64,000 bases of DNA. It comes from JBCCQH01 sp039024435 (GTDB lineage: Bacteria > Bacteroidota > Bacteroidia > J057 > JADKCL01). Made by a program: the position numbers and the translations under genes. Location of the stretch: contig JBCCQH010000013.1 of assembly GCA_039024435.1 (NCBI GenBank), positions 23,132 through 87,131 on the forward strand. The letters are read 5' to 3'. This document shows positions 1 to 9,519 of the stretch, piece by piece (position 1 is the stretch's first letter; each line of letters starts with the position of its first letter). The notes below the pieces were generated by a model. That model searched no databases. It saw only the letters and a list, made by a program, of their open reading frames with translations, and was not told the DNA's origin.

Positions 1-20
1 CGGGCATGTTTCAAGGTACG

Positions 21-50
21 AAAAAACCCGCAGCCCCGGGGGAGCTGCGG
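21..50 (-). terminator. Intrinsic terminator after the 259-residue gene
   Basis: On the minus strand a 7-bp GC-rich stem (CCGCAGC with GCTGCGG) is followed by a run of six T. It lies about 40 bp beyond the stop codon at 90, so it most likely ends the transcript of the minus-strand gene 90-869. Confidence 0.8.
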
Positions 51-89
51 CTTCGTCAAAGGGTACGCAACCGATGCGGATCGATTGGT

Positions 90-869
90 TTAGGAATTGA
101 AGGTCTCGTGAGCGCAGGACTGGAAACCGTAATTGGTTCCAGGCGCGATACACTGCCAGAAAATGGTATCGTTATCGGCATCCACCGAGAAATTCTGGTA
201 GCTGTACGCCTCGTGCCCATATTGGGCCATGGGATTGATAGAAGTGTAACCAGTGGCCGGATCCAGTGCGGTACCGTCCACGGAATAAAACCAAAATGGA
301 GCCGTCGAAGTCTTTGGGTCCCCGGGAACGGCGGTGTAGGTAACATCCCCGGCGCCGAAATTGACGGTAAACTCAGTAATAACCGGACCATCGTTGTAGG
401 AAAGCGTGGCTTGGGTATCCAGTTGGGTATACCAGTTCGGGACATTTTGCATGACCTCAGAAATCGTATAGCTACCGGTACTCAAGGTCGCGGTACCGAC
501 GATATACGTGGCATAGGGCAAAAAACCCGGATTTCCAAAATACGGACCAAAATAGACTTTTACCGTAAAGGTTGTGGTGCCATCTCCGGCCTGGGCGTTC
601 ACGTGATTCGCCAGTACGGAACCCGAATGTACGTGCAGTACGTTTTGCAGTAGGCGCAAGGACCGGCGGTAGGAATTCAGGGAGCGGTGCAGCGACATGC
701 CATTGGTCGCATTGTGGCTGATCCCGGCCAGGACCCGCCGGATCACCGAACGCTCGCCTTTGGTGAGCCCATTGTCGTCCTGGGCGTGGCGGATCGGGTC
801 AATCAGGAATTTCTGCAATTCCTCGTCGCTCCCCATCAGTTTGGAGATGTACGCATCAATTCTACTCAT
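90..869 (-). CDS. Hypothetical protein, 259 residues
   Basis: I do not recognise this family. The ATG at 869 is preferred over an upstream in-frame extension because that extension overlaps the glycosyltransferase frame and is rich in Cys, Arg and Pro. The first 80 or so residues are charged and helical (begins MSRIDAYISKLMGS). The rest is rich in Gly, Thr, Tyr and Phe with alternating polar and aromatic residues, suggesting a beta-rich domain. There is no signal peptide or membrane segment. It follows the glycosyltransferase by 10 bp on the same strand and is followed by a good terminator, so the two probably share a transcript. The length and clean start make it a real gene; function is unknown. 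Confidence 0.7.
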   Translation of the reverse strand: MSRIDAYISKLMGSDEELQKFLIDPIRHAQDDNGLTKGERSVIRRVLAGISHNATNGMSLHRSLNSYRRSLRLLQNVLHVHSGSVLANHVNAQAGDGTTTFTVKVYFGPYFGNPGFLPYATYIVGTATLSTGSYTISEVMQNVPNWYTQLDTQATLSYNDGPVITEFTVNFGAGDVTYTAVPGDPKTSTAPFWFYSVDGTALDPATGYTSINPMAQYGHEAYSYQNFSVDADNDTIFWQCIAPGTNYGFQSCAHETFNS

Positions 870-879
870 GTCAAAATAT

Positions 880-2130
880 TTATGGGTGAATAAAAATACT
901 TGGCTGTGGCATGAGCACGGCGTGCAGCAATTCGCGCCAGGTCGCTTCGATGGTGTCCCACCCGAAGTAGGGATCGCGCATGCGCGCCTCCGCCCGAGTG
1001 CCCCAGGTATGCCGGAAATCGACATCGCGGTAGAGGCGTTCGAGGTGGACTACCGCCGCGGCGGGATCGATGGGACCGGCTTGCCAAACGCTCTGGGTAT
1101 TGTCGCCGGCATATGAACCCGGCTCCAGGTAGAGGGCGGCATCGGCCCAGATTTCGGGGTGGGAGCTGTGGCGCGGAACAATTTGGGGAACCCCCGCGGC
1201 GCCATGCTCGCAACTGACCAGGCCCCAACCTTCGCCGGTGGTCGTATTGATCCCGACATCAGTGGCGTTGTAATAGTGGTTCAGTCGGCGGTCGTCCACG
1301 GGTCCCGCTTCCCGGGGCGGCCCCATGAGCAAGCGGTCTCCGATACCGAGTTTTTGGGCCTGTTTCCGAAATTGCTCCCGGCTTGTGGCATTGCCGGAGG
1401 ACAAGTGCAGGTAGAGGTAGACATTTTCCGGCTTGCCGGCGGCAAATTGGGCAAAAGCGGCCAGGGTCAGATCGTGCCGTTTGCGGGCGTGTGGGCGATT
1501 GCCATTCATCACAATGAAAGCCAAATCGCGGTCGGGGAGATCGGGAAATACTTCCGACCGGGCTTGGGCGCGGGACGCAAATCGGGTGGAAGCCAGCGGA
1601 TGGAACGCCGTGGTGTCGACCCCGTGGGGAATCACCGTTTGCCGGAGGGGCCGGCTCAAAAGGCTGGGCTGCTCGGTCAGGGCTTGCCGCACTTGGTCAC
1701 GGGCAAATTCGGTAAACCACACGCAGGTGTGCAGGGGTTTGAGCGTGGAAATCAGCTTGCGGCGCTTGTAGATGTGCCCGTCCAGGGCGGGATAGGCAAT
1801 GATGGGAATCCGGTTGCGAAACAGGCGCAGGCCTTCCAGTTGGAAGCGCAGGAAAGTCAGATCGTAAAAGACAAATAAGAGTTGCGGCTGGATTTCATTG
1901 GCGAGGTGGGCAAGGGCGTAGGCGCCGTGGCGGTCCCGCCGGGTGGATTTAGCGGGATGCAGGTGGACGCCCGGCGCTACGTAGGCGGGTTCGCCCGCGT
2001 AGCCGAGCGCGTACATGTGGACCTCAAAATCGGGGTTTGCCGCGCGGATCAGATGGCGGGCAACCCGGTCAAATCCGGTGCCATAGCGAAATTCTCCCAG
2101 AAGGAGAATCTTGGGACGAGGGTGGTGCAT
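880..2130 (-). CDS. Glycosyltransferase, GT4-like (GT-B fold)
   Basis: Predicted to move a sugar from a nucleotide-activated donor onto an unknown acceptor in the cytoplasm. The start at 2130 gives a product beginning MHHPRPKILLLGEFRYG, a typical beta-strand plus glycine loop opening of a GT-B N-terminal domain. Further on there is a VIPHGVDTTAFHP segment, which is the usual GT4 inter-domain motif, then a strand reading AFIVMNGNRPHARKRHD, and an acidic GEGWGLVSCEHGAAGVPQI segment that matches the donor-binding E-x7-E region of GT4 enzymes. The 416-residue length is normal. It lies 10 bp upstream of a hypothetical gene. Fold assignment is firm, but the substrate cannot be inferred from context. 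Confidence 0.85.
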   Translation of the reverse strand: MHHPRPKILLLGEFRYGTGFDRVARHLIRAANPDFEVHMYALGYAGEPAYVAPGVHLHPAKSTRRDRHGAYALAHLANEIQPQLLFVFYDLTFLRFQLEGLRLFRNRIPIIAYPALDGHIYKRRKLISTLKPLHTCVWFTEFARDQVRQALTEQPSLLSRPLRQTVIPHGVDTTAFHPLASTRFASRAQARSEVFPDLPDRDLAFIVMNGNRPHARKRHDLTLAAFAQFAAGKPENVYLYLHLSSGNATSREQFRKQAQKLGIGDRLLMGPPREAGPVDDRRLNHYYNATDVGINTTTGEGWGLVSCEHGAAGVPQIVPRHSSHPEIWADAALYLEPGSYAGDNTQSVWQAGPIDPAAAVVHLERLYRDVDFRHTWGTRAEARMRDPYFGWDTIEATWRELLHAVLMPQPSIFIHP

Positions 2131-2353
2131 AGGACAAGTTTTGGGCCGCGGTGGGGCACAATGCCGGCCGGAGTAGCCGGTTCCCACGGGCGGATAAAGT
2201 TGGATATCACCGACAATCTATCTTCCGATTGTCGCCCAAACATGTACAAAATTGGCCGATTGTCCCTGGCAGATCGGGGGAAAATCGGATATTATCGCGT
2301 CTGATTCGTCGAGCAAGCCGAAAAAGCGTCCCTCGGATTTTTTACTCAATAAG

Positions 2354-2386
2354 GGAGCCAGCCCGGGAATTTCCCGGACTGGCTCC
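2354..2386 (-). terminator. Strong hairpin between two minus-strand genes
   Basis: GGAGCCAG pairs with CTGGCTCC, with an inner CCCGGGAA/TTCCCGG extension, giving a long near-perfect stem. On the minus strand it is followed by a T-rich but interrupted tract. It lies 24 bp downstream of the 142-residue gene and probably terminates that transcript before the glycosyltransferase. Confidence 0.6.
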
Positions 2387-2409
2387 TACTCGTCCTCTAT
2401 CATCTCAAT

Positions 2410-2838
2410 TTACGCCGCTCGGTAGACCCGGGCGCCGGCTTGTAGCCGGACCCCGCTCGGGAATGTCACCATCCATCCGCGCAAAGCCAGTTGGATCCAG
2501 GCTTTGCCCCACTGCATCCACTGGACTTCCAGTTCGTGCATTCCGTTGTCATCTACGACGATGATCCGATCTCCGCTGCGCAGCGCGCCGTCCAGCAGCA
2601 TGCTCGCCGCACCGTTTCCGATGTGATAAGCAGTGATCGTACCCAGGTATTCGCGCAGATCTACCAGTATGGTTGAATCGTCCTGCGCCAAGGCATTGTT
2701 TTCGACCGTGCCCCTTCCCTCACATTCACCGCATTCACTCTCACTTGAGAAGTAAATCTTAAAGGGCCAGCTGCTCCGAGGAGCAGGAATGTGCGGGATG
2801 GCGCTTGAGCCGGTGCCTTGACAAACAGGACAACGCAT
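2410..2838 (-). CDS. Small zinc-ribbon-like hypothetical protein, 142 residues
   Basis: The N-terminus carries two CxxCxG knuckles, CPVCQGTG at residues 3-10 and CGECEGRG at about 36-43, as in DnaJ-type zinc-binding repeats, so it probably binds one zinc ion. The remaining roughly 95 residues are beta-rich with no catalytic motif that I recognise. It has its own downstream hairpin and no close partner on the same strand, so context gives no role. The clean ATG and paired cysteines support a real gene. An alternative reading is a diverged DnaJ central-domain protein, but the J domain is absent. Confidence 0.7.
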   Translation of the reverse strand: MRCPVCQGTGSSAIPHIPAPRSSWPFKIYFSSESECGECEGRGTVENNALAQDDSTILVDLREYLGTITAYHIGNGAASMLLDGALRSGDRIIVVDDNGMHELEVQWMQWGKAWIQLALRGWMVTFPSGVRLQAGARVYRAA

Positions 2839-3040
2839 GTTCTATTCTTAATTTGGGGTCAATGAAAAATTGGGCGTGGGTACTTATTTCTCGATGCACT
2901 TACCGGAGTATACGCACTGCGAGGGCGCTGGTTGCGCGCATGTAAGAAGGCGCGATGTCTTGTCTCAGGGAAAATTTCCAAACCGATTTAGACGGAAAAT
3001 CGGGAAATCAACCGCTAGGGAAGCGATGTAAATCAAACGC

Positions 3041-3067
3041 AAAAAAGGGAGCCTGAGCTCCCTCTTT
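3041..3067 (-). terminator. Intrinsic terminator of dxs
   Basis: The stem AGGGAGC/GCTCCCT with a four-base loop is followed on the minus strand by six T. It lies about 50 bp past the dxs stop codon. The roughly 200 bp between it and 2838 shows no gene. Confidence 0.85.
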
Positions 3068-3116
3068 CTATCGATTTGATCCCCGGGGCCGGGCCACCGG
3101 GATGTATTGTTCGGGT

Positions 3117-5036
3117 TTAAGCGTGTACCTTTTCGCCCACTAGGCTCAGGACCGTGTCCATGATACCGTCCTTGCCGTAGCCGCACTCATCGTAGAGTTG
3201 CCGTTGGGTACCGTGTTCGATGAACTTGTCCGGTACACCGAGTCGCTTGACCCGGGCAGCGTAGCCGTGTTCGGCCATGAACTCAATCACCGCCGATCCG
3301 AAGCCGCCTTGGATACAGCCGTCTTCGACGGTGATGACACGGTCAAACTTGCGGAATATCTCGTGCAGCAGGACTTCATCGAGCGGCTTCACGAAACGCA
3401 TGTCGTAATGCGCCGGGTACACTTCCCGGAGATTCAATTCGGTGATGGCTTCTTGGACGATGTTGCCGTGGTGTCCGATACTAAGGACCGCAACGTCTTC
3501 GCCTTCGTTGATGATGCGGCCGGTGCCGATCTCCATGCGCTCCATTTTGTTCTCCCAATCGACCAGGACTCCCTTGCCGCGGGGGTAGCGGATGGAAAAT
3601 GGCTGTTTGATTTCGTCGAGTTGGGCCGTGTACATCATGTTGCGCAACTCGTGCTCATTCATGGGCGCGGCCACAACCATGTTGGGGATGCACCGAAAAT
3701 AGGCGAGGTCAAATGCGCCGTGGTGGGTCGGTCCATCCGCGCCGACCAATCCGCCCCGGTCGAGGCAGAAAATCACGGGTAGGCTCTGGATGGCAACATC
3801 GTGGACGACCTGATCGTAGGCGCGCTGCATGAAGGTCGAATAGATGTTGCAGAAGGGACGCAAACCCTGGGTGGCCAACCCGGCGGAGAAGGTCACTGCG
3901 TGCTGTTCGGCGATGCCCACGTCAAAGGCGCGGTCAGGCATCTCGGCCAGCATCATGTTCAGGCTGCAACCCGAAGGCATGGCCGGGGTGATCCCCATGA
4001 TTTTTTCATTCTGCTGGGCCAGCTCGATGATCGTCTTGCCGAATACGTGCTGGTATTTCTGGGGTTGGGGCTCACTCACCTTCACGGCAAGGGAAGCTCC
4101 CGTGTTGCGGTCAAAAGGCGCCGATTGGGCGTGCCACTTTGTTTGGTCTTTTTCGGCGTGCTCGAATCCTTTTCCCTTGACGGTAACGCAGTGGAGAATT
4201 TTGGGTCCGGGAATTTGTTTTAGATCATCGAGGATGCGCACCAAATGGTTCACGTCGTGTCCGTCGATGGGGCCGAAATAGCGGAATTTAAACGACTCAA
4301 ACAGCATGCCCGGCTTGGTGGCCTGGGCGGTAAAAAGATCCTCAACCCGGGAAGCAATTTTTTGCGCATTCGGACCAAACTTGCTCATTTTCCCGAGCAA
4401 CTTCCACGCCTCGTCCCGGAATTTGTTGTAGGTCCGGGACGTCGTGATGTCGGTCAAATATTCTTTCAATGCCCCGACATTCGGGTCGATGGACATGCAG
4501 TTATCGTTCAGGATAACCGTGAAGTTGGCATTTTCCCAGCCGGCGTGGTTGAGCGCTTCAAATGCTTGTCCCCCAGTCATGGCCCCATCTCCGATCACGG
4601 CCACGACATTGCGGTCAGTTTCCCCTTTGTACTTGCTGGCGACCGCCATCCCGAGGCCCGCGCCGATTGAGGTAGAAGAATGGCCTACTCCGAAGGTATC
4701 GTACTCCGACTCGGTCCGCTTGGGAAACCCCGAGATCCCTTTGTAAATCCGATTGCTGCTGAATCGTTCCCGCCGCCCGGTAATGATCTTGTGACCGTAA
4801 GCCTGGTGACCGACGTCCCACACGATTTGATCGTAAGGCGTATTGAAAACGTAATGCAATGCTGTGGTGATTTCGACGACCCCGAGGCTGGCCCCGAAGT
4901 GACCACCAAAACGCGATCCGTGCTCAATGAGGTAGTCGCGCAATTCTTCGCAAAACTGGAACAACTGTTCCGGCTTCAACTTCTTCAGGTCTTCGGGATA
5001 CTGGACCTGACTGAGTAATTCTCCCGCTTGAATCAT
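3117..5036 (-). CDS. dxs: 1-deoxy-D-xylulose-5-phosphate synthase
   Basis: Condenses pyruvate and glyceraldehyde 3-phosphate with thiamine diphosphate, the first step of the MEP isoprenoid route, and also feeds thiamine and pyridoxal synthesis; cytoplasmic. Visible family marks are the thiamine diphosphate site GDGAMTGGQAFEALNHAG, followed by NDNCMSI, an N-terminal GGHFGASLGVVE block, and C-terminal DRGGLVGADGPTHHG and YPRG motifs. The start at 5036 gives 639 residues, the usual length of about 620-640; the upstream in-frame extension of 46 residues has no family character. It stands alone with its own terminator, so it is probably a single-gene transcript. Confidence 0.97.
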   Translation of the reverse strand: MIQAGELLSQVQYPEDLKKLKPEQLFQFCEELRDYLIEHGSRFGGHFGASLGVVEITTALHYVFNTPYDQIVWDVGHQAYGHKIITGRRERFSSNRIYKGISGFPKRTESEYDTFGVGHSSTSIGAGLGMAVASKYKGETDRNVVAVIGDGAMTGGQAFEALNHAGWENANFTVILNDNCMSIDPNVGALKEYLTDITTSRTYNKFRDEAWKLLGKMSKFGPNAQKIASRVEDLFTAQATKPGMLFESFKFRYFGPIDGHDVNHLVRILDDLKQIPGPKILHCVTVKGKGFEHAEKDQTKWHAQSAPFDRNTGASLAVKVSEPQPQKYQHVFGKTIIELAQQNEKIMGITPAMPSGCSLNMMLAEMPDRAFDVGIAEQHAVTFSAGLATQGLRPFCNIYSTFMQRAYDQVVHDVAIQSLPVIFCLDRGGLVGADGPTHHGAFDLAYFRCIPNMVVAAPMNEHELRNMMYTAQLDEIKQPFSIRYPRGKGVLVDWENKMERMEIGTGRIINEGEDVAVLSIGHHGNIVQEAITELNLREVYPAHYDMRFVKPLDEVLLHEIFRKFDRVITVEDGCIQGGFGSAVIEFMAEHGYAARVKRLGVPDKFIEHGTQRQLYDECGYGKDGIMDTVLSLVGEKVHA

Positions 5037-5273
5037 AGTGATTGTGGTAGCCGTAATCGAGTGGTTTCTGTGTTGAATGAACGATGTTCCGCTCAAATTG
5101 TTCGGGAAGCCACGTTGAAAACGGTTTTTCAGACGGTTAAAGATAGGAATTTGGGCTTGAAAATCGAAAAGCAACGTTCGCTTATGAAGCGGTCCTATTT
5201 AGGGGGGTTATTGGGGTTATCCGAGCAGGAATACTTGGTAAACCAATGATTTTTGAATTCCCAACAATCGTTT

Positions 5274-7151
5274 TTAACGGGAATTGTCATACTTTTTCAT
5301 TCCCTGCTTGAGGATTTGGAGGAATGTCGCGTTGCGGGCGTCAGCATCTTTAATCAGCGCGGCAAAGGAGATCATGTAGAAGCTTGCCGGAACCGTAAAA
5401 TCTCTCTTGTCGGCAAATGGTCTTACGGATTGCTCTTGATAAAACACTTTGTCTTTTGAGAAAAGCTCGCTGAAACCATTGTCCAGGAGAGACACAATAA
5501 TTTCGTCGTCAAAATCGATCACTCCATAAAACCAAACCCGATTGATGCGATTCGGAAAGTAGCGCAGTAGCTTACGAGCCCGCTGTTGGAGTTGCGTAAA
5601 TACCGCTTGACGCTGGGCCAGAGGGAGCCCTTGCTTCTTGATTTCAACAACAACGACATCAACTTTCGCATCCTCGCTCTCGGGATCCCCCGAAAATACC
5701 AGCGAAATATCCGGACGGTTTTCGTCATCGCCGGTTGATTCACCATCCAGCACAATGTGTTTGAGCAGTTCTGACATCCGCTTATCGCTGAGCACGACCC
5801 GGTACGACATGTACTTATCGTCAAACAGCCAGACATTATTGGTATACAGGTCTTCCATTAGGTTTTCGCCCTGAAAAGCACGTTGCATGCGCGCAAAAAG
5901 ATCGTGGAAGTCCCTTTCTTTGTTTTCGATGGTGAGTGCTCGCAAGCGCTCAATAATTTTTTGCCGGTAGAGGACATATTCGGTCAATGTCCGTGAGGAA
6001 ATCTCCAGTGACTTTTCAAACGATTTGTCGTCAAGGGTCTCCGCATCCAAGATTTTTCGTTGATCCGCAAAGAAGCGTTTTTGAGCATGTTCAATCGCTT
6101 TTTTGCGGTCAATAAGGGCGATCGATTGGTTGGGAAAGTAGCCGACCAGGTGAGGATACCTCTGGCTCAAACCATTTCGTACCTGTTCATTTCTCTCTGC
6201 AATCTCCGGCAATTTTGTTTGTAAAATTTCTCCCACCTTCGCAGTGAGCAGCCTCCGCAAAGTCTGCATCTCATGATCTGGCAAGTCTAATTTTTGCCGA
6301 GACGGATTTGCTTTGCCATTGAAATATTCCGAGTAAAGCAAGAATATCGCTTCGTACTGACCGGGTAGCGACTCTCCCTTCAAAATATCAATCGGGATAG
6401 TTCTACCATCTGCGATGATTGAAGTAATCGGTTCGGGCTTTAATTCGTTGGCTCGTACAGAATAGTACAACACAAACTCCTGGTACAGGTCCAGGACTCG
6501 TGCATCAATTTCGGCTTTTTCGAGGTCCGGCATCTCGCTGACCTCAAATTCGATTTTGTCGCTGCTGAAATCATAGTCCCATGCTGGCTCCTCAACCAAC
6601 ACCTCAATGGCCAGTCGCAATTGATCACCGGCGATCTTTCGGCTGTGGAACTGCGGGAAAAAGTGAAGAATCAATTTATCTTTGATGGTCCTGGCCCGCA
6701 CGTAATCATAAGATTTAATCTTTGATTTGCGGTATCCCTTGAAGGAAAGGGCCGTTGAACTCTCCACCTTGTTGGTTACGCCTTGATCCACCTTCTCACC
6801 GTCGAAATTATCGGAAAACGTGAACTGCCTGAAGGTGCGGTTAAACTGGCTTTCGACTTCTACTTCTTTGAAATAATGCAGATAAACGAGCCGGCCCAGT
6901 CCTTTGTGCAGTTGATCTTCATTTTCGAGCAGTCGGGCAAACTTTTCAAAACGGTCGTCGGTAAATCCGGCTCCATCATCTGTGATGATAATCTCTAGAC
7001 TTTCCGAAGCTTGAAAGGAAGTCAGGTTGATCTTGATCTCAATATTGGATGCCCCAGCATCAATTGCGTTGGCAACGGCTTCAAAGTAAACTTGTTCCAA
7101 TGCAGGGTCAGGAGAAAATTGTTTTACGGCATTCGTAATGTTTACTCTCAT
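5274..7151 (-). CDS. GHKL ATPase fused to a PD-(D/E)XK-like nuclease domain
   Basis: The 625-residue product starts at the ATG at 7151 (MRVNITNAVKQF). Residues 15-110 show a GHKL (Hsp90/MutL/histidine-kinase type) ATP site: the N box in FEAVANAIDAG, the G1 motif TDDGAGF, and a later GLGRLVYL glycine segment. The middle is helical and charged. Near the C-terminus RPDISLVFSG is followed by VDVVVVEIKKQG, which fits the D-(x)n-E-x-K active site of PD-(D/E)XK nucleases. I infer an ATP-controlled nuclease, plausibly in defence or DNA repair. It is not MutL: the C-terminal endonuclease motif differs and there is no mutS nearby. No partner gene is adjacent on the same strand. Confidence 0.75.
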   Translation of the reverse strand: MRVNITNAVKQFSPDPALEQVYFEAVANAIDAGASNIEIKINLTSFQASESLEIIITDDGAGFTDDRFEKFARLLENEDQLHKGLGRLVYLHYFKEVEVESQFNRTFRQFTFSDNFDGEKVDQGVTNKVESSTALSFKGYRKSKIKSYDYVRARTIKDKLILHFFPQFHSRKIAGDQLRLAIEVLVEEPAWDYDFSSDKIEFEVSEMPDLEKAEIDARVLDLYQEFVLYYSVRANELKPEPITSIIADGRTIPIDILKGESLPGQYEAIFLLYSEYFNGKANPSRQKLDLPDHEMQTLRRLLTAKVGEILQTKLPEIAERNEQVRNGLSQRYPHLVGYFPNQSIALIDRKKAIEHAQKRFFADQRKILDAETLDDKSFEKSLEISSRTLTEYVLYRQKIIERLRALTIENKERDFHDLFARMQRAFQGENLMEDLYTNNVWLFDDKYMSYRVVLSDKRMSELLKHIVLDGESTGDDENRPDISLVFSGDPESEDAKVDVVVVEIKKQGLPLAQRQAVFTQLQQRARKLLRYFPNRINRVWFYGVIDFDDEIIVSLLDNGFSELFSKDKVFYQEQSVRPFADKRDFTVPASFYMISFAALIKDADARNATFLQILKQGMKKYDNSR

Positions 7152-7194
7152 CGTAGATTTCCGCTTTCTCAGTAACAAAGGTATCGAAAAGCGG

Positions 7195-8706
7195 TTACAA
7201 TTCTTCTCGCCCCAGCACCGCCAACAGCCACAAGCCCACAAACGTCACCCCACCATTGACCAGCAGGATCGCAAAGCCAAACCAGCCCCCCACCAACAGA
7301 TTCAGAAGATAGCTCAGAATCGGAGAGGCAATACAGACGACCGGAATCAGGCGGTCAGCGGGACGCATTTTCGTAAACAGCCCGAAGGCGTACAGCCCCA
7401 GCAACGGCCCGTAGGTATAGCCCGCCGCGGTGAAAATCGCCGCGATGACTGCCTCGTTGTTGATTGCGTAAAACGTCAAAATCACGAAGAACAGCAGTAC
7501 CGAAAAGCCTACGTGAACCAGGTTGCGGGTGCGCCGACGACCGGCATCGGGAGCTTTCTTTTCGAAGTCCAGGATGTCCACACAAAAAGAAGTCGTCAGT
7601 GCAGTCAAGGCCGAGTCCGCACTCGAATAGGCCGCCGCAATCAAACCCAATACAAACAGCACCCCAATCGCCGTCGGCAGGTGATTCAAGGCCAAATACG
7701 GGAACAGTATGTCCGTCCCACTCTTGACCATTTCCCCACTGCTGGAGAGCGTCATGAACGTATCCCCTTCCATGCTCACCAGGCCCTGCTGTGTGCCGTA
7801 GATGTACAGCAGGGCGCCGAGTGTAAGAAAGACCAGATTCACAAAAATCAGGACCACACTGAAGGTTTCCATGTTCTTCTGGGCATCCTTGAGCGTCTTG
7901 CAGGTGAGATTTTTTTGCATCATGTCTTGATCCAAACCCGTCATCACGATGGCGATGAACATCCCGGAGAGGAACTGTTTGGGAAAGAAGCGGACATTTG
8001 CCCAGTCCCAAACAAAGATGGACGAATACTCACTGTCAGTAACCGTTTGGACCATTTCCCCTAAGCTGAGGCCCATCTCCTCCTTGATTGCCCAGACCGC
8101 AAATCCGACCGCCAGCAGCATCGCCAGCGTTTGCAGCGTGTCCGTCCAGACCACCGTTTTGATGCCCCCCCGGAAGGTGTAGACCCAGATGAGCAGGATG
8201 GAAACCGCAACCGTCAGCCAGAAGGGTGCCCCATCCGGATAACCCCATTCCACCGCCAGCGCATCGATCACAAACAGGTCCAGGACCAAGGCCACCAGGT
8301 ACAAGCGAAATGCCGCTCCGATCACCCGCGAGAGCAGAAAGAACACTGCGCCGGTGCGGTAAGCAGCCAGCCCATAACGTTCCTCCAGGTAGCCGTAAAT
8401 CGAGGTCAGATTCATGCGGTAGTACATCGGCATGAGCACCCGCGAAATCACGATGTAGCCCGCCAGATAGCCAAATACCATCTGCATGTAGGCAAATTGC
8501 TGCGTCCCCACCCAACCGGGCACCGAAATAAAGGTCACTCCAGAAAGCGAGGCCCCGATCATCCCGAAGGCGACCAGGTACCAAGGCGAGGCCTTGTTCC
8601 CGCGAAAAAAAGTGGCTTCATCGGCGTTGCGTCCCGTGATCAGGGACACGACGAACAGCAGGCCAAAGTACCCTCCGATGATGGAAAGGATGAGCGTAGG
8701 TGACAT
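7195..8706 (-). CDS. Sodium:solute symporter (SSS family)
   Basis: An inner-membrane secondary transporter of about 503 residues with roughly 13 hydrophobic helices. The first helix begins MSPTLILSIIGGYFGLLF, and the family signature region is visible as FRGNKASPWYLVAFGMIGASLSG followed by a proline/glycine-rich TFISVPG segment. The start is taken at 8706, since the reading frame three codons upstream gives no better context. The gene is on the same strand as a membrane protein and anmK. That suggests import of a wall-derived sugar or other solute linked to peptidoglycan recycling, but the substrate is inference only. Confidence 0.88.
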   Translation of the reverse strand: MSPTLILSIIGGYFGLLFVVSLITGRNADEATFFRGNKASPWYLVAFGMIGASLSGVTFISVPGWVGTQQFAYMQMVFGYLAGYIVISRVLMPMYYRMNLTSIYGYLEERYGLAAYRTGAVFFLLSRVIGAAFRLYLVALVLDLFVIDALAVEWGYPDGAPFWLTVAVSILLIWVYTFRGGIKTVVWTDTLQTLAMLLAVGFAVWAIKEEMGLSLGEMVQTVTDSEYSSIFVWDWANVRFFPKQFLSGMFIAIVMTGLDQDMMQKNLTCKTLKDAQKNMETFSVVLIFVNLVFLTLGALLYIYGTQQGLVSMEGDTFMTLSSSGEMVKSGTDILFPYLALNHLPTAIGVLFVLGLIAAAYSSADSALTALTTSFCVDILDFEKKAPDAGRRRTRNLVHVGFSVLLFFVILTFYAINNEAVIAAIFTAAGYTYGPLLGLYAFGLFTKMRPADRLIPVVCIASPILSYLLNLLVGGWFGFAILLVNGGVTFVGLWLLAVLGREEL

Positions 8707-8781
8707 AAGCGGCAATATGCGAAAAAAGGCGGAAGGGAAAATGAAAGTGGGCGAAGGAAGCGTCGCAAATGCTGAACGGAT

Positions 8782-9516
8782 TTACCCCCAAAGCACCATC
8801 TGCTGGAACACCATGCCTGCGACTACCAGCACCAGACCCGCGATCGATCCGCGCCCCCAGTAATGCAGATAGATCCGCATCGGGAGATAGGCCAGGAGAA
8901 ATGTCCCGAGCACGAGTGGCACGTGGCCGTCCACCTGGACCCGCAGCGTGACCATGACCACAATCGCCATCAACAGGTAAAACAGCACCGCCACCGCGAG
9001 CAGCACTTTCCCCACCGGGTGATACAGCCCTCGGTAAAGGGTGTCCAGCACCGGCTGAAACGTCCGCCCCAAAAAGACGGTGACGATGATCACCAGGAAC
9101 ACCGGCGTCAGCCCCGCCATGACTCCGACCAGCAGCCCTGCGTCCAGGGGATCCCCCGCCAGTGAAGGCATGCAAAATCCCATCGCCATGAACACCCCAA
9201 GGGGATACTGAAAAATCGCCTTGTGGATTTTGGCCGCCGGCCGGGTTGCAAGGTCACGCCCGATGGCCCCATCCTTCCGGGAAATCGTCAGCACAATCAG
9301 CGGCAAGATCAGACTGTTAAACGCCAGAAACAGATACCAAAATGAGGGATTGATTTCTACCAAGATCGGCCGGGTGAACGGCAGCGCATGGTTGTCCGGC
9401 AGAAGTGCATGTTCCGGGGTAAGCCCGACCGACAAACGCAAAATCGCCGACCCCAGAATCACCTCCACGACCAGCGTGGCCAATAGGTAAAGCGGGATCC
9501 ATTTTTTGTCTTGCAT
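8782..9516 (-). CDS. Hypothetical integral membrane protein, 244 residues
   Basis: About seven hydrophobic segments span the protein, starting with WIPLYLLATLVVEVILGSAIL and ending with GLVLVVAGMVFQQMVLWG. No family motif is recognised. It lies 3 bp downstream of anmK and 75 bp upstream of the symporter gene on the same strand, so it is probably cotranscribed with both. A role in cell-wall turnover or transport is possible from context but not supported by its own sequence. Confidence 0.75.
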   Translation of the reverse strand: MQDKKWIPLYLLATLVVEVILGSAILRLSVGLTPEHALLPDNHALPFTRPILVEINPSFWYLFLAFNSLILPLIVLTISRKDGAIGRDLATRPAAKIHKAIFQYPLGVFMAMGFCMPSLAGDPLDAGLLVGVMAGLTPVFLVIIVTVFLGRTFQPVLDTLYRGLYHPVGKVLLAVAVLFYLLMAIVVMVTLRVQVDGHVPLVLGTFLLAYLPMRIYLHYWGRGSIAGLVLVVAGMVFQQMVLWG

Positions 9517-9519
9517 GTT

